This document shows positions 43,931-55,779 of a DNA stretch of 64,000 nt, one piece after another; positions within the stretch are counted from its first letter, which is position 1; each line of letters begins with the position of its first letter. Location: NCBI RefSeq assembly GCF_016406085.1, contig NZ_JAEHFJ010000012.1, forward strand, positions 62,001-126,000, given 5' to 3'. Source of the stretch: Aureibaculum flavum. Lineage in GTDB: Bacteria > Bacteroidota > Bacteroidia > Flavobacteriales > Flavobacteriaceae. A program made the translations under genes and the position numbers. Below the pieces are notes generated by a model that saw only the letters and a list, made by a program, of their open reading frames with translations, did no database searches and had not been told where the DNA came from.

Positions 43931-45253
43931 TTAAACATCAAAACCTAAACTAACGTCAAGTTTTTGAGCTATAATCTTGGTAATTCTAGTTTTTAATTCG
44001 GGTATTTTAATTTTTTGTAAGGCATCATTCGCGAAAGCATACAATAATAAAGCATTTGCTTCTTTTTTAGGAATACCACGAGAACGTAAGTAAAATAAAG
44101 AATCTTCATCCAATTGTCCGATGGTACATCCATGTGAGCATTTTACATCATCAGCAAAAATTTCTAACTGCGGTTTAGCATTTATTGATGCTTTGTCGTC
44201 AATAAGAATATTATCATTTTGCTGAAATGCATTGGTTTTTTGAGCTTCTTTATCAACGATAACTTTACCATTAAAAACGCCAGTAGAGCTATCAAAGTAA
44301 ATACCTTTATACAACTCGTGACTTTCACAATTTGGAAATTTGTGATTTACAAGCGTGTGATTGTCCACTAATTGTTTGTCCTCAATAATCGTAATTCCGT
44401 TCAAGTTAGAAGTGATATGTTCTCCTTCTTGATAAAATTCTAGATTATTACGAGTTAGGCTACCACCAAAAGAAAATGTATTTACAGAAGCTACACTTTG
44501 TTGCAATTGTTTTACATAGGTACTGTCAATTAAAGATGCTGTTTTTCGATCATTTTGAATTTTATAATAATCAACGATAGCTCTTTTTCCTGCAAATATT
44601 TCAGTAACTGAGTTGGTCAATACAACGTTCTCATTCAAACTTTGATGACGCTCTACAATTTGCACATGCGAATTTTCACCAACAACTATTAAATTACGGG
44701 GTTGTAGTAAAACATCAGTTTCGATTCCTGTAGAAAAATGAATAATTTGAACCGGTTTTGGTACAACAGTATTCTTAGGTACATTGATATAGGCTCCTTC
44801 TTTAGAAAAGGCTGTGTTTAAAGAAGTAATACTGTCTTCTTTTCTTGCAATAGTATTAAAATAATGGTCAATGACCATTTTATATTTTGGTTTTGAAAGA
44901 GCAGCAGAAAGCAAACAAATATCAAATCCATCATGAGTAGTCTCTGATAAAAATGAGCTATAAACACCGTCTACGAAAACAATTTTATAAGAATCAATTT
45001 CATGTAAAAAGTAGTTCTTTACATTCTTAAATTCAATGGCAGATTCTATTTTTGGAAAGATCTTATAATCGTGTTTTAAAACTGATTTTAAAGAGGTGTA
45101 TTTCCATTCCTCATCTTTTTTTGTAGGAAATCCTTGCTTTTCAAAACGGTTAAATGCTTCAGAACGGATATCTTGTACTTTTCCATCCGCATCAGCACTT
45201 ATTTTATCTTCATAAACTAAGAATGAAGTAATTAATTTTTCTTTTAAATCCAT
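43931..45253 (-). CDS. sufD: Fe-S assembly scaffold protein SufD
   Basis: 440 residues. A SufBD-family beta-helix protein with KDEEWKYTSLKSVLKHDY near 41-58, INVPKNTVVPKPVQIIH, and the conserved C-terminal DVKCSHGCTIGQLDEDSLFYLRSRG split across two beta turns. It forms the SufBC2D scaffold that assembles Fe-S clusters. Last gene of the sufA-B-(x)-C-D operon, 9 bp after sufC and followed by a bidirectional terminator. Confidence 0.95.
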   Translation of the reverse strand: MDLKEKLITSFLVYEDKISADADGKVQDIRSEAFNRFEKQGFPTKKDEEWKYTSLKSVLKHDYKIFPKIESAIEFKNVKNYFLHEIDSYKIVFVDGVYSSFLSETTHDGFDICLLSAALSKPKYKMVIDHYFNTIARKEDSITSLNTAFSKEGAYINVPKNTVVPKPVQIIHFSTGIETDVLLQPRNLIVVGENSHVQIVERHQSLNENVVLTNSVTEIFAGKRAIVDYYKIQNDRKTASLIDSTYVKQLQQSVASVNTFSFGGSLTRNNLEFYQEGEHITSNLNGITIIEDKQLVDNHTLVNHKFPNCESHELYKGIYFDSSTGVFNGKVIVDKEAQKTNAFQQNDNILIDDKASINAKPQLEIFADDVKCSHGCTIGQLDEDSLFYLRSRGIPKKEANALLLYAFANDALQKIKIPELKTRITKIIAQKLDVSLGFDV

Positions 45254-45262
45254 AAGATCATT

Positions 45263-46000
45263 TTATTTCAACCAGTCGTATCCTTTTTCTTCTAACTCAA
45301 GAGCCAATTCTTTTCCTCCAGATTTTACGATTTTACCATCGTGTAAAACATGTACAAAATCAGGAACAATATATTCTAATAAACGTTGGTAATGCGTAAT
45401 TAAAATAACGGCATTGTCTTTACTTTTTAATTTATTAACTCCGTTGGCAACAACCTTAAGAGCGTCAATATCTAAACCAGAATCAGTTTCATCTAAAATG
45501 GCTAATTTTGGTTCTAACATGGCCATTTGAAAGATTTCATTTCTCTTTTTTTCTCCACCAGAAAAACCTTCATTTAATGAACGAGATAAAAATTTCCTAT
45601 CAATTTCAAGTAATTCTGCAGTTTTCTTAATTTTTTGAAGCATATCCTTTGCAGGAAGTTCATTAAGACCATTAGCCTTACGAGTTTCATTAATGGCAGT
45701 TTTAATAAAGTTGGTAACTGATACTCCCGGAATTTCAATTGGGTATTGAAAAGATAAAAAGATACCTTTATGTGCTCTATCTTCTGGAGCCATATCGTCT
45801 AAATCTTCACCGTTTAAAATAACCTGACCTTCAGTTACTTCATAATCTTCTTTACCAGCAATTACACTTGATAACGTACTTTTACCTGAACCATTTGGGC
45901 CCATAATGGCATGAACTTCACCAGCCTTAACGCTTAAGTTAATTCCTTTTAGTATTTCCTTGTCGTCAATGTTGGCGTGTAAATTTTTTATTTCTAACAT
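45263..46000 (-). CDS. sufC: Fe-S assembly ATPase SufC
   Basis: 245 residues. ABC-type ATPase without membrane partner: Walker A GPNGSGKS (34-41), signature SRSLNEGFSGGEKKRNEIFQ, Walker B KLAILDETDSGLDID, switch His in LITHYQRLL. It drives SufB-SufD rearrangement during cluster assembly. It lies 19 bp downstream of the broken small gene and 9 bp upstream of sufD. Confidence 0.97.
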   Translation of the reverse strand: MLEIKNLHANIDDKEILKGINLSVKAGEVHAIMGPNGSGKSTLSSVIAGKEDYEVTEGQVILNGEDLDDMAPEDRAHKGIFLSFQYPIEIPGVSVTNFIKTAINETRKANGLNELPAKDMLQKIKKTAELLEIDRKFLSRSLNEGFSGGEKKRNEIFQMAMLEPKLAILDETDSGLDIDALKVVANGVNKLKSKDNAVILITHYQRLLEYIVPDFVHVLHDGKIVKSGGKELALELEEKGYDWLK

Positions 46001-46019
46001 GTAGCTATTCTTTATTGTC

Positions 46020-46450
46020 TTATTCTGTAATTGTCATCGTAATTTGCTCATAGAAACTATTGTCTAAGATTTTAAATTCGATGCTTTTATTATTTTTTAT
46101 TATTGTGGCAATGGCCACTTTTTTCTTATTATATACGGTGTCTTTCTGTTTATCTAATTTGTCAAAATTAATCTCAGAAAAGTTAGTCGTTTTAGCTTTT
46201 TCACCTTCAAAATCAGTCACACTATTTTTAACAATTGTTAGTGGAATTTTATGTTTTGATCTGGTGAAATTACCATCCACTGATTTGTTTTGTCTTCAAT
46301 CTTTTTAAAGTCAAATGCAACTGGTGCTCTTTGCTCAAAGCCTTCCTCTTTCGAAAAATCAATAGATACTTGATAGGATTCGTGCTGAAGGCCAAGATAT
46401 TGAAGACCTATTAATAATGCCAGATAGATGTAATTTGTTGCTTCTACCAT
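46020..46450 (-). pseudogene. Small gene in the suf operon, apparently frameshifted
   Basis: Two overlapping reading frames share this interval. The first (46450 to 46238) encodes an N-terminal hydrophobic segment (NYIYLALLIGLQYLGLQHE) and QRAPVAFDFKKIEDKTNQ. The second (46280 to 46020, GTG start) encodes DGNFTRSKHKIPLTIVKNSV and a Lys/Asp-rich end. Read through a one-base shift between about 46258 and 46293 they would give one ~143-residue protein filling the gap between sufB and sufC exactly. That points to a single frameshifted gene or a base error in an A-rich run; two separate overlapping genes remain possible. Family not recognised. Confidence 0.55.
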
Positions 46451-46456
46451 AACTTG

Positions 46457-47905
46457 TTAACCTACACTTCCTTCTAAGCTTATTTCTAATAATTTTTGAG
46501 CTTCAACAGCAAATTCCATCGGTAATTTATTTAAAACTTCCTTACTAAAACCATTTACAATCAACGCAATGGCTTTATCTGTGCCAATACCTCTTTGATT
46601 ACAATAAAACAATTGATCTTCACCAATTTTAGAGGTGGTTGCCTCATGTTCTATTTTAGCCGTTTTATTTTTAACTTCTATATATGGAAAAGTATGAGCT
46701 CCACATTCATTTCCCATCAATAAGGAATCACATTGTGAGAAATTACGAGCATTATCTGCTCTCGAATTTACTTGAACTAAACCACGATAAGAATTTTGAG
46801 ATTTACCTGCAGAAATTCCTTTAGAGATAATAGTACTTTTCGTGTTTTTACCTAAATGAATCATTTTTGTGCCCGTATCTGCTTGCTGATAATTATTAGT
46901 AACAGCAATAGAGTAAAATTCACCAACAGAATTATCTCCTTTTAAAATACAACTCGGGTATTTCCAAGTAATAGCAGAACCAGTTTCTACCTGTGTCCAT
47001 GATATTTTTGCATTTTTTTCACACAATCCACGTTTGGTCACAAAGTTATAAACCCCACCTTTACCGTCTTTACCACCAGGAAACCAGTTTTGAACCGTTG
47101 AGTATTTTATTTCAGCATCATCTAGTGCTATGAGTTCTACTACTGCAGCATGTAATTGATTTTCATCTCTTGCCGGGGCAGTACAGCCTTCAAGGTAACT
47201 CACATAACTACCTTTGTCTGCAACTACTAGTGTACGTTCAAATTGACCTGTTCCTCCTTCGTTAATTCTGAAGTATGTTGATAATTCCATAGGACATTTT
47301 ACTCCTTTCGGAATGTAACAGAAAGAACCATCACTAAATACAGCACTATTTAATGCAGCATAAAAATTATCAGTTTGTGGCACAACAGAGCCTAAATATT
47401 TTTTAACCAATTCAGGGTGCTCTTGAATTGCTTCAGATATTGGCATAAAAATAATGCCTTTCTCTGACAATGTCTTTTTAAAAGTAGTAGCAACAGAAAC
47501 AGAATCTACAACAATATCAACTGCAACATTTTGTAGTTTCTTTTGCTCATCAACTGAAATACCAAGTTTGCGATACATTTCTAACAAATCAGGATCTACA
47601 TCATCTAATGTTTTGTTTGGATCTGCCGCTTTTGGAGCCGAATAATAACTGATTGCTTGAAAATCTGGTTTTTTATAGTTGACGTTAGCCCAATCAGGTT
47701 CTGTCATAGCTTCCCAAATTCTAAAAGCTTCAATACGCCAGTCCGTCATCCATGAAGGCTCATTTTTCTTTTTAGAAATAGCTCTAACAACATCTTCATT
47801 TAGTCCTATAGGGAATTTATCAGATTGAATATCTGTATAAAAACCATATTCATACTCTTTGGTTTCAAGCTCTTTTTTTAAATCGTCTTCTGTATATTTA
47901 CTCAT
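46457..47905 (-). CDS. sufB: Fe-S assembly scaffold protein SufB
   Basis: 482 residues. SufBD-family core with [87 protein letters not shown] split around it, and [21 protein letters not shown] near the end. It holds the nascent cluster in the SufBC2D complex. It starts 9 bp after sufA. Confidence 0.97.
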   Translation of the reverse strand: MSKYTEDDLKKELETKEYEYGFYTDIQSDKFPIGLNEDVVRAISKKKNEPSWMTDWRIEAFRIWEAMTEPDWANVNYKKPDFQAISYYSAPKAADPNKTLDDVDPDLLEMYRKLGISVDEQKKLQNVAVDIVVDSVSVATTFKKTLSEKGIIFMPISEAIQEHPELVKKYLGSVVPQTDNFYAALNSAVFSDGSFCYIPKGVKCPMELSTYFRINEGGTGQFERTLVVADKGSYVSYLEGCTAPARDENQLHAAVVELIALDDAEIKYSTVQNWFPGGKDGKGGVYNFVTKRGLCEKNAKISWTQVETGSAITWKYPSCILKGDNSVGEFYSIAVTNNYQQADTGTKMIHLGKNTKSTIISKGISAGKSQNSYRGLVQVNSRADNARNFSQCDSLLMGNECGAHTFPYIEVKNKTAKIEHEATTSKIGEDQLFYCNQRGIGTDKAIALIVNGFSKEVLNKLPMEFAVEAQKLLEISLEGSVG

Positions 47906-47914
47906 TCTTGTTTT

Positions 47915-48244
47915 TTATAGTGAAAAACTTTCCCCGCAACCGCATGTTCTGTTTGCATTGGGGTTTTTAAATACAAATCCAGTACCATTTAAACCACCAG
48001 AATAATCTAATGTTGTACCTACAAGGTACAAAAAGCTCTTTTTGTCTACAATTATTTTCACCGAATTTACTTCAAAAATTTTATCGTTTTCTAGTTGTTC
48101 CTTATCAAATTTTAATTCATAAGACAGTCCAGAGCAACCACCGCTTTTAACGCCAACACGTACAAAGTCAGTAGCGGCATCAAAACCGTCATCTTTCATC
48201 ATTTCAATAACTTTATTTTTTGCTATTTCAGATACCTGTATCAT
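47915..48244 (-). CDS. sufA: A-type Fe-S carrier protein (SufA/HesB family)
   Basis: 109 residues. The three conserved cysteines are Cys37 (SGGCSGLSY), Cys101 and Cys103 (RTCGCGESF). It receives clusters from SufBCD and passes them to apoproteins. First gene of the suf operon, with a -7 element and a Fur-like palindrome between it and the divergent giant protein gene. It could equally be named iscA or erpA. Confidence 0.92.
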   Translation of the reverse strand: MIQVSEIAKNKVIEMMKDDGFDAATDFVRVGVKSGGCSGLSYELKFDKEQLENDKIFEVNSVKIIVDKKSFLYLVGTTLDYSGGLNGTGFVFKNPNANRTCGCGESFSL

Positions 48245-48250
48245 AGTTAA

Positions 48251-48268
48251 TATAGATTCGTTCTAAAT
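48251..48268 (-). promoter_or_regulatory. Fur-like operator of the suf operon
   Basis: Plus strand TATAGATTCGTTCTAAAT agrees with the sufS palindrome at 14 of 18 positions, with TAGA/TCTA half-sites intact. It lies 5 bp downstream of the -7 element, the same geometry as at sufS and the TonB receptor. Confidence 0.55.
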
Positions 48269-48273
48269 AAGTG

Positions 48274-48281
48274 CAAATATA
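48274..48281 (-). promoter_or_regulatory. -7 promoter element of the suf operon
   Basis: Minus strand reads TATATTTG (TAnnTTTG), 29 bp upstream of the sufA ATG. Confidence 0.6.
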
Positions 48282-48421
48282 GGCTAAAATGGAAGAATTA
48301 GAAAATTATAAAGTTAAAAGATGCTTACATTATATTTAGGGAATATTAGGTCTTCAATGAAATGTCATTTGTCAGTCGGAATCTCATTTTCATGAGTCTT
48401 ACTTATTAACATTCATTTGTA

Positions 48422-48468
48422 GTTGTTAACATAAAGCTGTAAATGAGATATGAAAATACATATCTTTG
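48422..48468 (+). promoter_or_regulatory. Promoter region of giant protein A with a motif shared with B
   Basis: GTTGTTAACATAAA (48422-48435) is followed by TATCTTTG (48461-48468), an exact -7 element. Upstream of giant gene B, GTTGCTAACATAAA (56162-56175; 13 of 14 identical) is followed at nearly the same distance by TCTTTGTAAAT. The rest of 48282-48714 is an AT-rich leader with a hairpin (48589-48617). Confidence 0.5.
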
Positions 48469-48588
48469 TTAATAAGCTGAAATTCAATTGATTTCTTTAA
48501 TTGTAGGAGTCTAAATTAAAAAAATAGAGAAAGTGGTATATTTTTTTAAGTTGCAGTGAGTAATAAATACCTTCATGGTAATAAGGGA

Positions 48589-48617
48589 GTTCTATACGGT
48601 TAGGAGCGTTATAGAAC
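48589..48617 (+). other. Leader hairpin of giant gene A
   Basis: Perfect 8-bp stem GTTCTATA / TATAGAAC with a 13-nt loop, inside the expected 5' leader. There is no T-tract, so it is not a terminator; it may affect mRNA stability or translation. Confidence 0.4.
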
Positions 48618-48714
48618 ATTTGAATATTTTAAGTATGTCTTATTGTTAAAGCTATGTTTAACATCTAAGTATGTGTTTACAAGTATTCTGTATGTAATTT
48701 TAAATAAAATAAAT

Positions 48715-51700
48715 TTGATTAATAAAGTAAGTCTGTCGCTAATTACTTTTTTTGTAATATGTTCTACGTATATTGTTTCTGCTCAGGAAACATATTTAGA
48801 CAATTTTAATGTCACTTCATATTCTAACAATAACGGTACTCAAAATTTTTCATCGGGATGGGTAGAAACGGGTGATTTAGTTTTAGGTCCAATTCTTGGT
48901 AATATTCTTATAGCTTCCAATCAATTACGCTTCACGGGAGTAGTGCTCAGTAGTTATATCAGGCGTAATTTAAATTTAAATGGTGTTAATACAGCAATTT
49001 TAACCTTAGATTATAATGCTACGAGTAGAGGCGGAGAGACGATGGATGTTGAGTTATGGAATAAAACTACCAATTCGTGGGATGTCGTTTATACAATTAA
49101 TACCGATGCAGTGGGATCAATGTCATATATTCTTAATGAAGATCAAATATCCAACTTATCAGCAATACGTTTTATATCTAGAAGTGGTGCTTGGGGTTTG
49201 TTTGATCGTATCTATATTGATAATGTGAAATTTGAAACATCTATAGATACAGATGGTGATGGAGCTCCTGAAAAAGTTGATATAGATGATGATAATGATG
49301 GTATTTTAGATGTAATTGAAAATAGCTATAGTGGTACACTATCTGAGACTTTTAATTATTCATCACATTATGCGGATGGAGAAGATCCAACACTAACAAC
49401 GAGTGCTGAAAAGGGTGTTATTTTTAATTTTAATAGAGTAATAACTTCTGGAGTTGCTCTTAATGATGGTAATATAGCGTCAAGTAGTCCTTTTTCTGGA
49501 GTTAGTAATTACTGGATTTTGAGCCAAAATAACAATGCTTCAATAGATAATACGACGGCTACTATTTCGTTTTCGGTTCCTTTGATGGCGTCTTTTACAT
49601 TACTTGATGTAGATGCTGATGTTAGTTTATGGATTGATAAGGTGATTGTTAATGGTTATGTTAATGGTAATCTAATAACACTTACTTCTTCAAACTTTAC
49701 ATTAAATTCATCATTTACCAAATACAATGGTTCAAACGAATTTGAAGGAGTAGCGAGCACTGATGATTTTGGAAATGTAATAATAAATTTTCCTAGTTTA
49801 GTTGATAAAATTGAAATTATTTATTCAGATGATGTAACACCATCTGGACCACAAAAATTAGGAATTTCACCAATACGTTACGCACCACCATTAGATACGG
49901 ATAATGATGGTAAGCCAAATTCGGTTGATCTTGATAGTGATGATGATGGCATACCAGATAACATAGAAGGGCAAACAACTTGGTGGTATCTTACCCCTAG
50001 TGGAGTTGATGTAGACGGTAATGGACTCGATGATATTTATGAGTTAATACCAGGTTCAGGAGAAGGAATAGCTCCTTATAATTCGGACGCTACAGATACC
50101 CCAGATTATATAGATTTAGATTCTGACAATGATGTCATATCAGATACTATGGAATCAGGTATTGTTTTGGCAAATAATGATGGTGATGGTGATGGCTTAG
50201 ATGATACTATGGATGCGACAATAGGTTATGATGATCCAGGAGGGACTATTGACAACCCTATGTCAGGCGGATATTTAATGTGGGATAGTGATGGAGATGC
50301 AGCTCGCGGTGGAGATGTTAATTATAGAGATCCAGGAGATGATCGGTTAGATTCAGATGGCGATGGAATTCTAGATGATATTGATGTTGATGATGACAAT
50401 GATGGTATACCCGATTCAGAGGAGAATGAGAACTGTTTTGGGGGTAAAGCCAGTGGAAGCGAATTTATTGAAGATTTCGGAACTGGTTCAAGAACTACTA
50501 CGCCATATACAAATTACATTTACGAACCTAATGATGAACCTACAGGAAGTGTTAATGATGGTGAGTATGCAATTTTAAATGATATTTCGGTTACTGCAAC
50601 TTGGGCATCTACGGTTTGGGTTAATAAATCTGATCACACAGGAGACGCTAATGGTAGGATGGCCCTGTTTAATTCTACAAACTCTGCTTTAGAAGAGTTT
50701 TATAATCGAAATAATATAACGGTAACTCCTAATTTAATTCAAGAATTTAGTTTTTGGGTTTTAAATTTAGATTTAGCATCAACGGCAAATGATAGGGTCT
50801 TACCTATAATTACAGCTTATATTCAAGATAATGCAGGTGCAACAACGCTCTTTACTTTTAGTACAGGTCAAGTAACTAAAGATGAACAATGGCACAATTA
50901 TAAATTCAAATTTAATCCAGGGGCAAATTCACAAATACGAATGGTGATGATTAATAACGCTGCCGGTGGTTTAGGTAATGATTTGGCAATTGATGATATA
51001 GAAATAAATATACTTTGTGATACTGACGGTGATGGAATTATTAATAGTTTAGATTTAGATTCAGATAATGATGGTATTTTAGATGTTGTTGAAGGGGGGG
51101 GCGTTGCTGCAGGGTCTGTCGATGCTAATAATGATGGAAGAATTGATGGTGTTCCTGCTGATTTTGGAGATAATGGTCTTTTTGATGGTATTGAAGATAA
51201 TGATACCTCTGATGCAAGCCTAACGCACACAATTGGAGAAAGTACAGATGATACTGATACTATACCTAACTATTTAGATTTAGATTCAGATGGAGATGGT
51301 ATACCGGATAATGTAGAAGCTCAAACAACGTCAGGTTATACAGTACCAAGTGGAACCGTAGATGCAAATGGTGTCTTTACGAATTATACAACTGGTTTTG
51401 ATCCAGTAAACACAGATGGAACAGATAATCCAGATTATTTAGATGCAGATTCTGATAATGAAGGTGGAAATGATACGGCAGAGGTGGGAATTACATTGGC
51501 TAATGCTGATGCTGATGATGACGGCTTAGATGATGCAACTGATACTTCAACGGGTTATGCTGACCCGAATGGTACTATCAACAACCCATCACTTTTACCG
51601 AACACCCAAGACAATACAACACCTGAAGTAGATTATAGAGATGACGTTGTTGTAGATCCATGTGGAACGGTAGATACAGATGGTGATAGTATTAACGATG

Positions 51701-54700
51701 GTTGCGATCTTGATGATGATAATGATGGTATACTCGATACAGATGAATGCCCTTCTGTTGTAGGCTCCGTTGATTCAGGTAATAATACAACCAATATCAC
51801 TGGTTTTTATGAGGCAAATGGTAATAATATATTAGGCTTTACTATAAATCCGGAGTATCCTTCAGTCGTACTTTCATCAACTTCAGGTGTGCAAATACGA
51901 TGGGATCAAGGAACAACAGATGCAATTACAACAGTAGATCTTATTTTAGACGCACCAGCATCAGGAACATTAGAATCTGTTATTTTAGGAAATGGAGCAG
52001 AAGGTGTAACCGTAGGGACTCAGAACGCATACAAGGAAATTACACTTACGTGGAGTGGCGGTGGTACAGCTATATTAAATGATCCTTTAGATGAAGTTAC
52101 AGGTCGAGTTACTGGCGATGTTTTAAATTCAGGTGATATAATTGAAATTAACAATGGAGTTCCTTATTCTTTGAGAGATACAGAGTGGAATGTTGAAGTA
52201 GATATGTCTGGTGTAATAACTTTTCCAACTACAGTTTCGTTTTATGCAGATTCAAATATTAATGGTAGTCCAACTTATAATAGAGAGGGTTTTGCGTTTA
52301 CACCTGTTATTGGTTGTCCAGATACAGATGGGGATGGAATTCCAAATTCGTTAGACCTAGATTCGGATAATGACGGTTGTCCTGATGCTTTAGAAGGTGA
52401 CCCTAATTTTAATTATTCAGATTTAGAAACAGATACTTCATTGGGAGACACTGTTGATACCGACAATACTAGTTCAACTTACGGTGTGCCAATAGTTGCC
52501 GGTTCAAGTACAGTTGGCAGTTCGGAAGATGCAACAACGCAAGCTGTTGAGTGTGACCCTTGCAATAATGCAAGCACACTTTTTGTTGATAGTGATGGAG
52601 ATACATTTGGAGATACTTGTGATTTAGATGATGATAATGATGGTGTTTTAGATTCTGAAGAATTAAGGTGTAATATGCCTACTGTTGCTAATTCTACATC
52701 AGGCTCTGGTGCTTTTCAAGATCAGGTTTACCTGTTTGATTTTTCAGGTTCAGATTTTAGTGATGGTCTTGATAATGGTGATACGATGCAATTTACTGTA
52801 CATTCAAATTTAATTGTTACAGTAACTGTTTCAGACATTGTTAATCAAGCTTCTGCTTCCACAATGAGACCAAAAGATTATGTTAGCTGGTCTGGTAATC
52901 AATTTCAGCAGTTATATAATACACCAGGTTCAAGTGAAGCATTGCATTTTATAGACCTTCCAGATACAGTAGAATTTAAACTAACAGCTATAGCTGTCGA
53001 TGCCTTAGGAAATAGTGTTTCATTAGATTTAATCGGTATTGATGCTGAAGCAACAATCGATACAGATGAAGCACTTTCAGCAACAACTAATGGAGCAGTT
53101 TGGGAATCTATAGAGAATCTAGGATCTCCTGATATTACTGAAGAAGGAACAGCAACAGTAAATTTTATTAATAGTGTTAATGGAACTCGCGTTCTTGTTT
53201 CTAACAATGCTTCAGAAATTACATATAGCGTTTCATCATCTCTCTCAGGAGACCAAGCAGTAGGATTAGGTATTTACTTAAGATGTGATACCGATTTAGA
53301 TGGTGTCTACAATCATTTAGATTTAGATTCAGATAACGATGGTTGTCCTGATGCTTTAGAGGGCACAGCTACTAATGCTCAAATAGGCTACGATGAATTG
53401 GATACGGATACTAGTATAGGTGGAGCGATTGATGGAGATGGAATACCAATCTCAGCGGGGTCTGGTCAAGGAAATGGTACAAGTCAAGATGGTACGATTC
53501 AAGCTGATGAGTGTAGTCCATGTAATGTGAATAACCCTGATTTTGTAGATACCGATGGAGATTTAGTTGGAGATTTATGTGATTTAGATGATGATAATGA
53601 TGGTATTGAAGATTGTATAGAATCTGCTGATCAAGTAAATGACTCCTTTGCTTGGACTTTAAATGCTCCACCAGGTAATTTAACCATGGATGCGGTTTAT
53701 GACACAAAAATTACAGATTGGGTCATAAGTTCAACGACTGATATGGTCTTAAATACAGGTATCTTTTCAGTATCTGGATCGAATGTACATATTATTGGGA
53801 TGACATCGGTAAGTTTTGAAGAAGCACTTACAAATCAAGATTTTGTTGAAGTTTCATTTACAACAAGTTCGGAAGCTCACTCTATAGTTTTACAAAATGT
53901 TTTAACAGGTTGGTATCAGCCAAGCCAAGGAGATTCTTATTATTCTGCCGCAATGGTCTCAATAGGAGCTACTAATGAATGGGCTACACTGGCAAAAGAT
54001 GTTTTTCATACGTATAACGGAAGTGGGGGTATTTATCAGCAATTTGATCATTTGACAGCATCTTCTATTAATTTATTACCAAGTACGGAATATAAATTTA
54101 GATTTTATGCATATGGTCAAATTGATGATAGCCCTCAAAATTATTCAATATTTGATGACGTTAATTTTTCTCTAAGAGCTTGTCAAGAAAGTGATTCAGA
54201 CAATGATAACATTCCTGATCATTTAGATCTTGATTCAGATAACGACGGAATTCCGGACAATGTGGAAGCTCAAACTACTTTAGGCTATATCGCACCAAAT
54301 GCAGATAGTCCAGCTGCTTATGCAACAAATGATGGATTAAATTCGGCTTACTTACCAACGAATGGTCTAACACCAGTTGATACAGATTCTAGTGCTCCGA
54401 GTCCAGATGGAATTCCAGATTATTTAGATTTAGATTCTGATAATGAAGGGGCAAATGATACCTTAGAGGCGAGAATTAACCTTAGTGGAAATGATACAGA
54501 TAATGACGGATTGGATGATGCTACAGATGCTACAACTGATTATTCTGATCCAGGTGGTACCATTGACAATCCATTGTCAGGCTCAGTAGTTCTATTCGAT
54601 GCTGATAATGATGCTAACACAGGTGGTGACGTTGACTTTAGAGATGATAATACTATTTGTACAGAAACTGCTGGGATAATTATAAATGAAAAGTCAAATG

Positions 54701-55779
54701 GAGATGGAGGTTCTCAAGATTGGGTTGAGCTTTTAGTTGTGGGTGATGCTGCAAATCCAACAGCACCAGTAGATTTAACAGGATGGTTTATTGATGATAA
54801 TAATGGTGATTTTGAGGGTTCGGTTTCTTCAGGTGTGGCACAAGGTTCTTTGGTATTGGGATCAGTTTTTAATGCTGTTACTCCTGGCTCTATAATAGTT
54901 ATATATAATCAATCGGATAGAGATTCAGCCATTCCGGTAGATGATCCCACAGACAGCAATGGAGATGGTGTATATATTTTACCGGGTAATCATGCTTCTT
55001 TAAGTGGTTGTAGTAATAGTCCAACCACTTCAAATTCTAACTATTTACCATGTACGCCTGTATCGGCATCTTGGTCTCGTGTTGCGTTTAGAAATACAGG
55101 TGACGCAGTTCAAACTAGACGGCCAGATGGCACGTTCTATCATGGGTATTCGACAGGTGATGTAGGGGCTCCGTTTCCTTATTTTCCATGTGGTGGTCAG
55201 TCTTTTAATTTAGGAAGTGGTGGTGTAGGTAGTACTTTTGCATTTCAATGTGGAGATTGGGAAGAAGCAACAAATTTTGTTAGGTCAGATGAATCGGGGA
55301 GAACGCCAGGCTCAGTAAATTCACTAGAAAATCAATTCTTCATATCTAAAGTTTTAAATGGAACACTTGATTATTCAAATTTAAATAATACAAACAATTG
55401 CACTGGAGCAGATTTAAGTTTAAAAAAATCGGTGAATAATAGTACGCCAAATGTTGGAGATGATATCTCATTTAGAATTATTATTACCAATAATGGACCT
55501 TCTTCAACATCATTAATAGAGGTGCAAGATGTGCTTCCATCTGACTTTACTTATACTCATATTCCTGCTAATTATTCAGCCTCAGAAGGAACAGTTACTT
55601 TTGATACCGTTAGTCGAACAATGACTTGGGATACTGGAGGGTATGTTTTAAGTTCAGGTAGTTCGATGACTTTGTTTTATACCGTTACTGTTGATGTATG
55701 TGGGGAGTTTAAAAATAGAGCTGAAATTACAAATAGTTCAGCAATAGACCTTGATTCTACAACTAATAATGGGCAATAA
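48715..55779 (+). CDS. Giant secreted protein A: Asp-rich type-3 repeats, lamin-tail and DUF11 domains
   Basis: About 2354 residues from TTG 48715, which begins directly at a signal peptide ([20 protein letters not shown], then SAQ). An in-frame TTG at 48643 would add 24 residues. No ATG fits. Blocks of thrombospondin type-3-like calcium-binding repeats (Dx[15 protein letters not shown]) start near 49245, 49896, 50340, 51019, 51670, 52322, 52590, 53287, 53550 and 54190, alternating with ~190-residue beta-rich domains. A lamin-tail domain (about 54665-55330; [20 protein letters not shown]) precedes a final DUF11 Ig-like domain (55402-55776; [19 protein letters not shown]). No T9SS sorting domain is recognisable at the end (STTNNGQ). 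Probably an adhesive or structural cell-surface protein. Confidence 0.82.
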   Translation: MINKVSLSLITFFVICSTYIVSAQETYLDNFNVTSYSNNNGTQNFSSGWVETGDLVLGPILGNILIASNQLRFTGVVLSSYIRRNLNLNGVNTAILTLDYNATSRGGETMDVELWNKTTNSWDVVYTINTDAVGSMSYILNEDQISNLSAIRFISRSGAWGLFDRIYIDNVKFETSIDTDGDGAPEKVDIDDDNDGILDVIENSYSGTLSETFNYSSHYADGEDPTLTTSAEKGVIFNFNRVITSGVALNDGNIASSSPFSGVSNYWILSQNNNASIDNTTATISFSVPLMASFTLLDVDADVSLWIDKVIVNGYVNGNLITLTSSNFTLNSSFTKYNGSNEFEGVASTDDFGNVIINFPSLVDKIEIIYSDDVTPSGPQKLGISPIRYAPPLDTDNDGKPNSVDLDSDDDGIPDNIEGQTTWWYLTPSGVDVDGNGLDDIYELIPGSGEGIAPYNSDATDTPDYIDLDSDNDVISDTMESGIVLANNDGDGDGLDDTMDATIGYDDPGGTIDNPMSGGYLMWDSDGDAARGGDVNYRDPGDDRLDSDGDGILDDIDVDDDNDGIPDSEENENCFGGKASGSEFIEDFGTGSRTTTPYTNYIYEPNDEPTGSVNDGEYAILNDISVTATWASTVWVNKSDHTGDANGRMALFNSTNSALEEFYNRNNITVTPNLIQEFSFWVLNLDLASTANDRVLPIITAYIQDNAGATTLFTFSTGQVTKDEQWHNYKFKFNPGANSQIRMVMINNAAGGLGNDLAIDDIEINILCDTDGDGIINSLDLDSDNDGILDVVEGGGVAAGSVDANNDGRIDGVPADFGDNGLFDGIEDNDTSDASLTHTIGESTDDTDTIPNYLDLDSDGDGIPDNVEAQTTSGYTVPSGTVDANGVFTNYTTGFDPVNTDGTDNPDYLDADSDNEGGNDTAEVGITLANADADDDGLDDATDTSTGYADPNGTINNPSLLPNTQDNTTPEVDYRDDVVVDPCGTVDTDGDSINDGCDLDDDNDGILDTDECPSVVGSVDSGNNTTNITGFYEANGNNILGFTINPEYPSVVLSSTSGVQIRWDQGTTDAITTVDLILDAPASGTLESVILGNGAEGVTVGTQNAYKEITLTWSGGGTAILNDPLDEVTGRVTGDVLNSGDIIEINNGVPYSLRDTEWNVEVDMSGVITFPTTVSFYADSNINGSPTYNREGFAFTPVIGCPDTDGDGIPNSLDLDSDNDGCPDALEGDPNFNYSDLETDTSLGDTVDTDNTSSTYGVPIVAGSSTVGSSEDATTQAVECDPCNNASTLFVDSDGDTFGDTCDLDDDNDGVLDSEELRCNMPTVANSTSGSGAFQDQVYLFDFSGSDFSDGLDNGDTMQFTVHSNLIVTVTVSDIVNQASASTMRPKDYVSWSGNQFQQLYNTPGSSEALHFIDLPDTVEFKLTAIAVDALGNSVSLDLIGIDAEATIDTDEALSATTNGAVWESIENLGSPDITEEGTATVNFINSVNGTRVLVSNNASEITYSVSSSLSGDQAVGLGIYLRCDTDLDGVYNHLDLDSDNDGCPDALEGTATNAQIGYDELDTDTSIGGAIDGDGIPISAGSGQGNGTSQDGTIQADECSPCNVNNPDFVDTDGDLVGDLCDLDDDNDGIEDCIESADQVNDSFAWTLNAPPGNLTMDAVYDTKITDWVISSTTDMVLNTGIFSVSGSNVHIIGMTSVSFEEALTNQDFVEVSFTTSSEAHSIVLQNVLTGWYQPSQGDSYYSAAMVSIGATNEWATLAKDVFHTYNGSGGIYQQFDHLTASSINLLPSTEYKFRFYAYGQIDDSPQNYSIFDDVNFSLRACQESDSDNDNIPDHLDLDSDNDGIPDNVEAQTTLGYIAPNADSPAAYATNDGLNSAYLPTNGLTPVDTDSSAPSPDGIPDYLDLDSDNEGANDTLEARINLSGNDTDNDGLDDATDATTDYSDPGGTIDNPLSGSVVLFDADNDANTGGDVDFRDDNTICTETAGIIINEKSNGDGGSQDWVELLVVGDAANPTAPVDLTGWFIDDNNGDFEGSVSSGVAQGSLVLGSVFNAVTPGSIIVIYNQSDRDSAIPVDDPTDSNGDGVYILPGNHASLSGCSNSPTTSNSNYLPCTPVSASWSRVAFRNTGDAVQTRRPDGTFYHGYSTGDVGAPFPYFPCGGQSFNLGSGGVGSTFAFQCGDWEEATNFVRSDESGRTPGSVNSLENQFFISKVLNGTLDYSNLNNTNNCTGADLSLKKSVNNSTPNVGDDISFRIIITNNGPSSTSLIEVQDVLPSDFTYTHIPANYSASEGTVTFDTVSRTMTWDTGGYVLSSGSSMTLFYTVTVDVCGEFKNRAEITNSSAIDLDSTTNNGQ

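Noticed and set aside
50375-53707. Minor reading frames within giant gene A on both strands
   Set aside because: They are shadows of repetitive Asp/Asn codons and have His/Leu- or Ser-rich composition without domains.
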